17,110 bases of DNA from a bacterium (GTDB lineage Bacteria > Lindowbacteria > 2-12-FULL-62-27), in the NCBI GenBank assembly GCA_016202645.1, contig JACQOF010000019.1:1-17110 (forward strand). Direction: 5' to 3'. How positions within the stretch are numbered: the first letter of the stretch is position 1; every line of letters starts with the position of its first letter. The notes under the pieces were generated by a model, which did not search any database, was not told the DNA's origin, and saw only the letters and a program-made list of their open reading frames with translations. Below, piece by piece: positions 1 to 6,281 of this stretch. A program made the position numbers and the translations under genes.

Positions 1-1329
1 CACAATGTTCATCCGTCACTCGTGAAATGGCTGGGCCTGCCGGCGTTCTGTCCCACATTACCGCTTGGCCCGTCCATCGGAACATTCCGGCTGGGCACCC
101 TTGCCCTGGTTTCCATTTTTTTCTTCGCCCTGTATCTCCATGTATCGGGGCTGTACGGAGAGTCGACGGCATTCTTTGCGTCTGTCCTGCTCTTTTTCAC
201 GCCCCGGGTTTTCGCGCACCTGCACTTCGCCGCCACCGACGCGCCGCTGACCGCCCTCTGGGCCTGGACCTTTTTTTCCTATCGGACTCTGATCCGGTTT
301 GATCCGTGGCGCCCGGCGCGGCTGTGGGCGACGGGCATTCTGCTGGGGCTGAGTCTCTCCGTCAAATTCACCGCCGTCTTTCTCGCGCCCCTCCTCTTTT
401 TGTACGGAACATGGATCGAGCGCCGTCCGAACCTCCGGCGGGACGCGCTGGTTTTGCTGATCGGGGCCGCTGTGTTCTACGTCCTCAATCCCGACTACTG
501 GCGCCATCCGCTGGATCACTGGGCTGAATTTGTCGGCCAGAGCATCGCGCGGAAAGACTGGGCGCCGATTTCGACGCTGTTTTTCGGCACTGTTTATCAT
601 TTCCGTCCGCCCTTTTATTTCGCTCCAGTCCTGTTCGTCCTGACGACCCCTCTTCCAATCCTGGCGCTCATGGCGCTTGGCGTCTGGAGACTCCGACGGT
701 TTCAGGCGGAACTGGCATTTTTGCTGATGACGCCCGTGTTTTTTTTGATATTGCTCGCCCTGCCCGGCGTTCCCGTCTATGACGGAGACCGGCTGTTCAT
801 GCCGGTCATGCCGTTCATGGCTGTATTGGCCGGCGCGGGCCTGAATTGGATCTGGACCCTGGGCAGAGCCGGTCGGCTGGCCGCGGTTGCCATGGCTGTT
901 TTCTGTCTGGCGGTTACCCTGCGGTGTCATCCCTACCAGCTCGTGTATTACAATACTTTGATCGGAGGCCCCGAAGGCGCCCGCCGCGCGGGGATGGAAA
1001 GCGAGTACTGGTGGTCGAGCCTGACGCCGCGTGACCTCAAATCGGTGTCGGGCATTCTGGAGAATCGCCGCGTGGCGTTCTGGCCGCCGCCGCCCTATTA
1101 CGGCGAGACCCTTCAGGCGGTCGAATCGACTTTGCCGAAGTCGACCCGACTTGTCGATCCGGCCGACGCGCCGGATTTGCTGATTGTCCTCGGCCGGCCG
1201 CAAATGGACTGGTGGTGGTCGAGGGGTCTGGCGCGGGATTCGCTCTATCTCAGGGAATTTCGGGGAGTCCCGCTCTGGGGCGTTTTTCCGGCGCCGCCGA
1301 AGGGCTTTTCGAATTTACCTCTGCCGTAA
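1..1329 (+). CDS. Glycosyltransferase family 39-type (PMT_2/ArnT-like) membrane protein, 5'-truncated by window edge
   Basis: The frame is open from base 1 and has no stop before TAA at 1327-1329, so the true start lies upstream. The GTG at 22 is only the first start-like codon inside the window. Family members carry an HPPL-type motif after the first periplasmic loop, and here HPSLVKW appears within the first residues seen. The catalytic acidic pair that precedes it in the family would therefore be off the left edge. The protein shows about eight hydrophobic segments, a PRVFAHLHFAATDAP stretch typical of the family's second loop, and a YYNTLIGGPEG segment before a soluble C-terminal tail. 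Such enzymes transfer a sugar from a polyprenyl-phosphate donor to lipid or protein in the cytoplasmic membrane. Substrate and acceptor cannot be read from the sequence. The 3' end overlaps the convergent neighbour by 15 nt. Confidence 0.8.
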   Translation, partial: HNVHPSLVKWLGLPAFCPTLPLGPSIGTFRLGTLALVSIFFFALYLHVSGLYGESTAFFASVLLFFTPRVFAHLHFAATDAPLTALWAWTFFSYRTLIRFDPWRPARLWATGILLGLSLSVKFTAVFLAPLLFLYGTWIERRPNLRRDALVLLIGAAVFYVLNPDYWRHPLDHWAEFVGQSIARKDWAPISTLFFGTVYHFRPPFYFAPVLFVLTTPLPILALMALGVWRLRRFQAELAFLLMTPVFFLILLALPGVPVYDGDRLFMPVMPFMAVLAGAGLNWIWTLGRAGRLAAVAMAVFCLAVTLRCHPYQLVYYNTLIGGPEGARRAGMESEYWWSSLTPRDLKSVSGILENRRVAFWPPPPYYGETLQAVESTLPKSTRLVDPADAPDLLIVLGRPQMDWWWSRGLARDSLYLREFRGVPLWGVFPAPPKGFSNLPLP

Positions 1330-2058
1330 AGCGTAATTCCTGAAAAACCAGTTGACGAGTGCCGTGATGGCGCTGACGGCCACGAGCGAGACCATGAGGG
1401 CATTCACGGGATTGTTCGGCTGAATGCCGCTTTCGCAGACCGACGCCAGAAAATCCGAGATCGACCGGTGGGTGTCCGGATTCGGCCTCGTGTATTCATA
1501 GGCCGTAAACGCGATCAGCCAGAACATCACCGAAAATTCCAGCCACACGCGGATGGTCCCGAGCAGGACCCCGTCTCCAACAGCCGCCGGGTCGTCCTTG
1601 CCGATCCGGCAGACGTCGATGGCAGTCGGGAGGACCATCAAGAAAAAAACGAGGCATTGGGTCGGGAGGGTCCACGGCGCGCCGAACTGGATGACAAGGA
1701 GAAAATATCCGACCAGCCCGATGAAAATCGCCGGAAACCTCGAGAGGTACACCGTCAAGGTCACAAGCAGACGGTAGCTCCAGCTTTCCGTGTTTTTCTC
1801 CTCGGCCAGAAACCGACCGGTCTCGCGTCCGAGGATGTATCCCGCCGCGACCCCGAACGCGGTGATGATCGCGAATCTGCCGACGATGGACGCGATGGAC
1901 CCGCCGCCGTCGTAGATGATCATTCCGATTTTTTCTAGAGACTTGGGATCCGGAAGAAAGACGGTGGTAAGCAGGAGATAGATCAGGGAACCCGTGATCA
2001 ATCCGAGGAGAAGAACACTGATGAGTGAAGCCAGAAGCTGAACCGGCCGAACGTTCAT
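1315..2058 (-). CDS. PstA-like ABC-type permease membrane protein, orphan and divergent
   Basis: This is a 247-residue polytopic membrane protein with about six hydrophobic segments. A strong Shine-Dalgarno sequence (AAAGGAGG, 8 nt before the ATG at 2058) supports the start. The layout follows PstA and PstC, the phosphate permeases: a GGGSIASIVG stretch near residue 50, then SRFPAIFIGLVGYFLL (compare the family's AGVPSIVxGL), then FFLMVLP. A segment DPAAVGDGVLLGT follows where the EAA loop that contacts the ATPase should be, but the EAA residues read GDG. The GETAPLL segment usual in PstA is not recognisable. No PstB, PstC or PstS gene is nearby. The family relation is inferred from motif order by eye. 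Transport activity is doubtful, and phosphate specificity cannot be claimed. An unrelated membrane protein remains possible. Confidence 0.45.
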   Translation of the reverse strand: MNVRPVQLLASLISVLLLGLITGSLIYLLLTTVFLPDPKSLEKIGMIIYDGGGSIASIVGRFAIITAFGVAAGYILGRETGRFLAEEKNTESWSYRLLVTLTVYLSRFPAIFIGLVGYFLLVIQFGAPWTLPTQCLVFFLMVLPTAIDVCRIGKDDPAAVGDGVLLGTIRVWLEFSVMFWLIAFTAYEYTRPNPDTHRSISDFLASVCESGIQPNNPVNALMVSLVAVSAITALVNWFFRNYALRQR

Positions 2059-2080
2059 CGATGGTGCCTCCTTTTGGAAT

Positions 2081-2122
2081 GGCCGTCAGCCGTCAGCTTT
2101 CAGCTGTCAGCATGCGGCTGTC
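2081..2122. repeat. Degenerate heptanucleotide tandem repeat, 6 units
   Basis: Six consecutive 7-nt units lie between the divergent PstA-like gene and rlmN: GGCCGTC, AGCCGTC, AGCTTTC, AGCTGTC, AGCATGC, GGCTGTC. Each begins with RGC and most end in TC. A second tract with the same RGC phase and period lies at 15883-15938. Confidence 0.7.
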
Positions 2123-2221
2123 GTACAGCGCCGTCACCCTACGATGAAACATTCCGGCAGACAAGTCCTTTCGGCCGGCAGGATGGCAGGATGGCGGAGG
2201 GAATGCTACAAATGCGGGTTC

Positions 2222-3295
2222 ATGGACAAGACGAACCTCTACGATCTGGACCCGGCCCGGATGACGGAGTGGGTTGCGTCGCTGGGCGAGCCGGCCTATC
2301 GCGCGAAACAGATCATCGAATGGCTCTATGAGAAGGACATCGGCGATGCGGACCGGATGAGCAATCTGCCCGCGGAATTCCGCCGCTCGCTGAAGGACCG
2401 CTCCACGGCGGTCCTGCCGGAAGTCGGGGAGATCGTCCGGGGGGCGGACGGGACCGAAAAAATTCTACTGCGCCTGGCGCCGACTGCGAAACCCTCCGGC
2501 AAGGCCCTGAAAATCGAATGCGTGCTGATGCCCGCCGAGGACCGCACGACCCTCTGCGTATCCAGCCAGGCCGGCTGCGCGCTGGATTGCGTCTTCTGCG
2601 CGACTGCCACCATGGGATTCAAACGCAATCTCACGTGCGCCGAAATCATCGGCCAAGTCATCGTCGCCAAGCGGCATCTGGCGAAGTCTCTGGAGGAAGA
2701 AACGGGGACTCGCCGTTTAAGCAATATCGTGTTCATGGGCATGGGCGAGCCGCTCCTGAATTTTGACTCGCTCTGCCGGTCTCTAAGGATTCTGACCGGA
2801 AAAGACGGCATGGGCATGTCGCCGTCGCGCATCACGGTATCGACCGCGGGCGTCGCGGACCGCCTTCTGGAACTGGCGGAGGGGTTTGCCGTGAACATCG
2901 CCATTTCCCTGAACGCTCCCTCGCCGGATCTTCGCGCGCGAATCATGCCCCGCGTATCCGCGCGCCACGACCTCGACGCGCTCCTGGAGGCTGCCCGCCA
3001 GGTTGGAAAAACCCGCCGGAAACCCGTTACCTTCGAGTACGTTCTTCTCGCCGGCGTCACGGACCGCCCCGAGCAGGCGCGTGAGCTGGTGAAGCTGATC
3101 AGCAGGATCCGGTGCAAGGTCAACCTGATCCCGTTCAATCCGTTTCCCGGGTCCGACTACCGGCGTCCCGAGCCCCAGGAGGTGCTGGCGTTTCAGAAAA
3201 TTCTCTGGGACGCGGACATTCCCACCTACATCCGCTGGAGCCAGGGTCTTGACGTGCGGGCGGCCTGTGGCCAGCTGGCGATTTCGAGCCGGTAA
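2222..3295 (+). CDS. rlmN: Dual-specificity 23S rRNA (A2503) / tRNA (A37) C2-methyltransferase RlmN
   Basis: RlmN is a radical-SAM enzyme that methylates C2 of A2503 in 23S rRNA and A37 in some tRNAs. With the start at 2222 (MDKTNLYDLDP, the usual family N terminus) the protein has 357 residues. The 4Fe-4S motif CxxxCxxC is C119, C123 and C126. C112 and C349 match the two cysteines of the methyl-transfer mechanism (C118 and C355 in E. coli). The GMGEP SAM-binding motif is present. An ATG at 2144 in the same frame would add 26 residues unlike the family, and neither start has a good Shine-Dalgarno, so the choice rests on homology. The stop lies 8 nt before the MazG-type gene, so the two are probably co-transcribed. 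Confidence 0.95.
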   Translation: MDKTNLYDLDPARMTEWVASLGEPAYRAKQIIEWLYEKDIGDADRMSNLPAEFRRSLKDRSTAVLPEVGEIVRGADGTEKILLRLAPTAKPSGKALKIECVLMPAEDRTTLCVSSQAGCALDCVFCATATMGFKRNLTCAEIIGQVIVAKRHLAKSLEEETGTRRLSNIVFMGMGEPLLNFDSLCRSLRILTGKDGMGMSPSRITVSTAGVADRLLELAEGFAVNIAISLNAPSPDLRARIMPRVSARHDLDALLEAARQVGKTRRKPVTFEYVLLAGVTDRPEQARELVKLISRIRCKVNLIPFNPFPGSDYRRPEPQEVLAFQKILWDADIPTYIRWSQGLDVRAACGQLAISSR

Positions 3296-3303
3296 ATCGG
3301 AAC

Positions 3304-3954
3304 ATGGCCTCCCCCCGGAATCTTGACCGAATGAAAAATGACATCAAAAAAATGCGGGAATTGATCTCCATTCTGCGCGGCCGTCGCGGATGTGCCTGGG
3401 ACCGGCGTCAGACTCCGCGGAGTCTGGCGCCGCTCGTGATCGAAGAGGTGCACGAGATGGTGGAGGCGGTCGAACGCGGTGACCGGAAGCTTTTCCGGGA
3501 GGAATTCGGGGACCTTTTGTTTCTGGCGCTGTCGATTCTTCAGGCGGCGGAAGACCGCGGACTGTTTTCATCCGAACAGATGGTTGAAGAAACGGTGCAG
3601 AAATACGTAACGCGCCATCCGCATGTCTTCGGCAGAAGGGAAAATCTAACCCCGTCCGAAATTCTCGTCCGCTGGGAAAAGGGCAAGGCCCGGAAAGACG
3701 GCCGGCATCCGGTCGATCGTGTGCCCCACAGTCTTCCGGCGCTGTACCAGGCGAAAAGAATTTATGAGAAAGCGTCTCGCGTGGGGATGATCCGGTTGAA
3801 GAAGCGGAGATATCCCGGCGCGATGTCGCGTATCGGTGCGGCCCTGCTCAAGCTGGCCCGGAAAGCCGTGGAAAGCGGAGTTGACCCCGAGGCAGCTCTC
3901 CGGAGGAGACTGCGGGAACTGAGGCGGGACCTGAAGAAGAAAAAAATAATTTAA
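3304..3954 (+). CDS. mazG: MazG-type nucleotide pyrophosphohydrolase
   Basis: MazG proteins hydrolyse (d)NTPs to the monophosphate and PPi. The first domain is intact: CAWDRRQT at 30-37 (family CPWDxxQT), the metal-binding EExxE at 47-51 and ExxD at 67-70, then RHPHVFG at 104-110. The linker SLPALYQAKRIYEKASRVG at about 143-161 matches the E. coli protein. The second half is short and has lost the acidic metal ligands. Where E. coli has a second EExxE helix, this protein has a neutral-to-basic segment starting YPGAMSRIGAAL. At 216 residues it is shorter than two-domain MazG (about 260). An alternative start is the ATG at 3331. The gene follows rlmN closely and probably shares its transcript. 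Confidence 0.88.
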   Translation: MASPRNLDRMKNDIKKMRELISILRGRRGCAWDRRQTPRSLAPLVIEEVHEMVEAVERGDRKLFREEFGDLLFLALSILQAAEDRGLFSSEQMVEETVQKYVTRHPHVFGRRENLTPSEILVRWEKGKARKDGRHPVDRVPHSLPALYQAKRIYEKASRVGMIRLKKRRYPGAMSRIGAALLKLARKAVESGVDPEAALRRRLRELRRDLKKKKII

Positions 3955-3984
3955 AGGGTTTAAGGGTTTTGTAACTGTTCAGGT

Positions 3985-4056
3985 CGTCATTCCCGCGAAA
4001 GCGGGAATCCAGTCCGCCTGGCGATAATCTGGATTCCCGCTTTCGCGGGAATGACG
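3985..4056. repeat. Dispersed inverted repeat, 28-bp perfect arms (copy 1)
   Basis: Arms at 3985-4012 and 4029-4056 are perfect inverted copies around a 16-nt loop. Each arm holds its own palindrome, ATTCCCGC-GAAA-GCGGGAAT. The core resembles the dRS3-type repeats of Neisseria (ATTCCC...GGGAAT) and similar elements seen in many GC-rich genomes. It sits between the convergent 3' ends of the MazG-type gene and nnr, where its stem could act as a bidirectional transcription end or mRNA 3' stabiliser. No T-tract follows, so a classical intrinsic terminator is not supported. Copy 2 is at 15692-15811. Confidence 0.9.
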
Positions 4057-4082
4057 GAGAGGGATGAGTAATAACAGGGATT

Positions 4083-5633
4083 TCAAGATATCGAGATTTC
4101 CCTGAGTGCATCATCCAAGTACGTGAAAATATCCGACGCCAGGAAGGTCCGCTTGTCCCGGCCTTGGGCCACCGCGATGTCTGCGGCGCGGCCATGGAGG
4201 TAGACGCCGAGGCGTGAGGCGTCGAAGGCCGAAAGGCCCTGCGCGGCGAGGCCGCAGATGAGGCCCGCCAGGACGTCGCCGGTGGCGCCTTTGGCGAGAG
4301 CGGCGTTTCCCGTTCGGTTGATGTAAATCCTTCCGCCCGGCTCGGCGATCAGGCTCCGGCTGCCTTTGAGGACGACCGTCAGATCATATTTTCGCGCGCA
4401 GGTTCGCGCCGCATCCGGCATGTCGGCCTCGACCTGCGCCCGGCTCGCGCCGATCAGTCTCGACATTTCCCCGGCGTGAGGGGTAAGAGTTGCGTCGCCG
4501 CCCACCCGAAACTTTCGAGCGGCGAGCGCAAAGAGCGCGTCGGCGTCGAGGACGCGCCGGGATTTCGGTGAAAGACATCGGAGGACGCCTTCGACCCACC
4601 GGATGGTTTCTGGATGGCGGCCGATGCCCGGGCCGATCAGGATGCACGCGGCACGATCCGTGAACTGCGTAATGCGCCGGATCGATCCCGGCCGAAACAT
4701 TCCAGTCCCTCCGTCCGGAACGGGTTGACACATGATTTCGGGCGAGAGTTTCCGGGCGACAATGGAATAAATCGCGGCGGGCACGCAAAGGGTGGTGAGG
4801 CCCGACCCGATCCTCAGAGCCGCTTCGGCGGCCAGCACCGCCGCCCCGAGCATGCCGCGGCTTCCCGCAAGAATCACGCTTCGGCCATACGTGCCCTTGT
4901 GACTGTGATCCGGTCTTGCCGGCAGGATGCGTGCCGCATCGGACCGTTCCATCAAAAACGTGTCCGGTCCGGCGCTCCGCACGGCTTCATCGGGAATGCC
5001 GATGTCCACCACATCGAGGCGCCCGCCGTACTCCGCGCCTGGCTGAAGGATGTGGCCGATTTTCGGGCGCGCGAATGTGACGGTCGCCCGCGCCCTCACG
5101 GCCGTACCGAGAATCTGGCCGGTACTTGCGTCGATGCCGCTTGGAATGTCGACGGCCAGGACGGGCCGGCCCAACCGGTTGATGTCTTCGACCAATTTCC
5201 GGATGGATGATTTCAGAGGTTGGGACAGACCCGTTCCGAACAACGCGTCGATGACCAGATCCGATTTTCCCGCCACAACCATCGCCTCGCGCCGCCCGTC
5301 CGCCGATCCGGCGCGAAGTATTGCCACGCGTTTAGGCAGGCGTTTCCACTGAGCGGCCGCATCGGGGGAGAACGTATTGACAGTCAGAATGACCGTCACG
5401 GCGTGGCCGCGCCGCGACAAGCGCCGCGCCGCCACCAGGCCGTCGCCGCCGTTGTTGCCTTTGCCGCAAAATACGGCGATCCTCCCTCGTTTTTTCCGGA
5501 TCATTTTGAGCGCTTCCTGGGCCACCGCCGCCCCCGCGGCTTCCATGAGTTTCAGGGACGGGATGTTCATGCCGTCTATGGCGGCGCGATCCGCCGCGCG
5601 CATCTGTCCGGCCGAAAGCAGTTCCAGGCTCAT
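4083..5633 (-). CDS. nnr: Bifunctional NAD(P)H-hydrate epimerase / ADP-dependent NAD(P)H-hydrate dehydratase
   Basis: The protein repairs hydrated NAD(P)H. The N-terminal YjeF_N domain epimerises NAD(P)HX, and the C-terminal ribokinase-like domain dehydrates the S form using ADP. With the start at 5633 (MSLELLSAGQM) it has 516 residues, normal for the fusion. GKGNNGGDG at 57-65 is the YjeF_N nucleotide loop. HKGTYGRSVILAGS opens the second domain at about 230. LTPHAGEMSRL and NRTGN (439-443) are present, followed by GATGD at 449-453, where the family usually reads GGTGD or GGSGD. The catalytic aspartate is kept. The open frame extends 76 codons further upstream, but that part is antiparallel shadow of acpS coding on the same strand. 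The ATG overlaps the acpS stop as ATGA, indicating translational coupling. Confidence 0.94.
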   Translation of the reverse strand: MSLELLSAGQMRAADRAAIDGMNIPSLKLMEAAGAAVAQEALKMIRKKRGRIAVFCGKGNNGGDGLVAARRLSRRGHAVTVILTVNTFSPDAAAQWKRLPKRVAILRAGSADGRREAMVVAGKSDLVIDALFGTGLSQPLKSSIRKLVEDINRLGRPVLAVDIPSGIDASTGQILGTAVRARATVTFARPKIGHILQPGAEYGGRLDVVDIGIPDEAVRSAGPDTFLMERSDAARILPARPDHSHKGTYGRSVILAGSRGMLGAAVLAAEAALRIGSGLTTLCVPAAIYSIVARKLSPEIMCQPVPDGGTGMFRPGSIRRITQFTDRAACILIGPGIGRHPETIRWVEGVLRCLSPKSRRVLDADALFALAARKFRVGGDATLTPHAGEMSRLIGASRAQVEADMPDAARTCARKYDLTVVLKGSRSLIAEPGGRIYINRTGNAALAKGATGDVLAGLICGLAAQGLSAFDASRLGVYLHGRAADIAVAQGRDKRTFLASDIFTYLDDALREISIS

Positions 5634-6037
5634 TTCGAAAAAAAGACGACGGCGGCCGCCACGGCCATCGTCCGGCTGTGCGTGATGTTCAGATCCCAAC
5701 TCACAACCTTGCGGTCCTTCAGAACCTTCAGGGCCTCGCCTTCTGCCGTCAGGTATGGCCGCGTTCTGCCCTCGGGCGGCACGATGCTGAGCGTGTTCAT
5801 GGGAATCCCGCGCATGATCCCAATCCCGACTGCCTTCAGAAAGGCCTCTTTGGCCGCCCACCGCCCGGCGTAATGCATGGCGGGAAGGCGCTTCCCGTCG
5901 CAGTAAATGATCTCGGCCTCGCTGAAATTCCGCTCCTTGAAATGCCTGCCGAATTTTTTCAGAGATCCGGCGATCCGCGGAACTTCCGCGATGTCCACGC
6001 CGATCTGAAATCTCACGCCGTCAGGTAAAGTTTCCAT
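5630..6037 (-). CDS. acpS: Holo-[acyl-carrier-protein] synthase AcpS
   Basis: AcpS transfers 4'-phosphopantetheine from CoA to the serine of acyl carrier protein. With the start at 6037 it has 135 residues. IGVDIAEVPRI carries the metal-binding aspartate (D15) and RWAAKEAFLKA the metal-binding glutamate (E64). FSEAEIIYC and NITHSRTMAVAAAVV match the family. I prefer the ATG at 6037 because GGGAG lies 6 nt upstream. An in-frame ATG at 6067 adds 10 residues but has no visible Shine-Dalgarno. The gene is first in an acpS-nnr operon, a common pairing. The sigma-28-like sequence at 6026-6053 lies on the opposite strand over its start, so transcription from there would be antisense to the 5' end if the upstream leader is transcribed. 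Confidence 0.93.
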   Translation of the reverse strand: METLPDGVRFQIGVDIAEVPRIAGSLKKFGRHFKERNFSEAEIIYCDGKRLPAMHYAGRWAAKEAFLKAVGIGIMRGIPMNTLSIVPPEGRTRPYLTAEGEALKVLKDRKVVSWDLNITHSRTMAVAAAVVFFSK

Positions 6038-6053
6038 GCCGGGCTCCCGATAG
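6026..6053 (+). promoter_or_regulatory. Candidate sigma-28 (FliA/SigD) promoter
   Basis: TAAAGTTT at 6026-6033 matches the FliA -35 consensus at all eight positions. CCCGATAG at 6046-6053 matches the -10 consensus GCCGATAA at six of eight. The gap between TAAA and the -10 octamer is 16 nt, the same as in the flgN promoter at 15826. Transcription would run rightwards from about 6061. The site overlaps the acpS start on the other strand, so a chance match is possible. The nearby plus-strand terminators are the main independent support. Confidence 0.4.
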
Positions 6054-6060
6054 ATTGAAT

Positions 6061-6158
6061 GTATCACAGCCTAACGGATAGGCTGATTGCGGGCCATGGA
6101 TGGTTTCCCGGCCGGCCTGAAGCAGGCTCGACGGGGCGAATCGGTGGCCCGTTTTTTT
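6061..6158 (+). ncRNA. Candidate small RNA, about 98 nt, two hairpins, intrinsic terminator
   Basis: There is no plausible protein here. The plus strand holds a small hairpin (AGCCTA 6068-6073 with TAGGCT 6079-6084, loop ACGGA), a short linker, then a long branched hairpin closed by CGGGCCA 6090-6096 and TGGCCCG 6145-6151, and seven T residues. A sigma-28-like promoter ends 8 nt before the proposed 5' end. Two ANGGA triplet contexts (6074-6078 in the loop and 6096-6100) could be CsrA-type sites, but such short motifs are common. I recognise no known RNA family: it lacks SRP, 6S, tmRNA and RNase P features. The existence of the RNA is inference from promoter plus terminator. Confidence 0.35.
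6090..6158 (+). terminator. Rho-independent terminator, plus strand
   Basis: A 7-bp closing stem (6090-6096 with 6145-6151) encloses inner pairs CCCG 6107-6110 with CGGG 6132-6135 and a GCCTG-AAG-CAGGC hairpin at 6115-6127. Seven T residues follow at 6152-6158. On the minus strand the T-run would precede the stem, so it works only rightwards. Confidence 0.7.
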
Positions 6159-6241
6159 GTCCGAAACAGATTTAACAGTCATACAAACCGCGGATCATTT
6201 CGCAGCCTAGACGCAGCTGAAAACGCAGCAACGGTCGTAGT

Positions 6242-6280
6242 CCCCCGGCGCTCCTCAAGGTTCGCCGGGGGTATTTTTTT
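6242..6280 (+). terminator. Rho-independent terminator, plus strand
   Basis: A 9-bp perfect stem, CCCCCGGCG at 6242-6250 with CGCCGGGGG at 6263-6271, has a 12-nt loop and is followed by TA and seven T residues ending at 6280. It points rightwards, against the minus-strand gene that ends at 6282, so it does not end that gene. No plus-strand gene lies upstream within more than 2 kb. It may be a second stop for the candidate RNA at 6061, or end a separate short transcript from about 6190. Confidence 0.8.
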
Positions 6281-6281
6281 G

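Noticed and set aside
58-1203. 381-codon minus-strand frame opposite the glycosyltransferase
   Set aside because: Highly polar, low-complexity R/Q/E-rich translation typical of an antisense frame, with no motif.
4083-5861. 592-codon open frame giving a 76-residue N-terminal extension of nnr
   Set aside because: The extension is the acpS coding region read in another frame. ATG at 5633 gives the family N terminus and an ATGA overlap with acpS.
6090-6151. Possible tRNA-like cloverleaf (7-bp closing stem with internal hairpins)
   Set aside because: It is only 62 nt, has no T-arm of 5 bp with a TTCRA loop before the 3' strand and no 7-nt anticodon loop, and the T-run fits a terminator.
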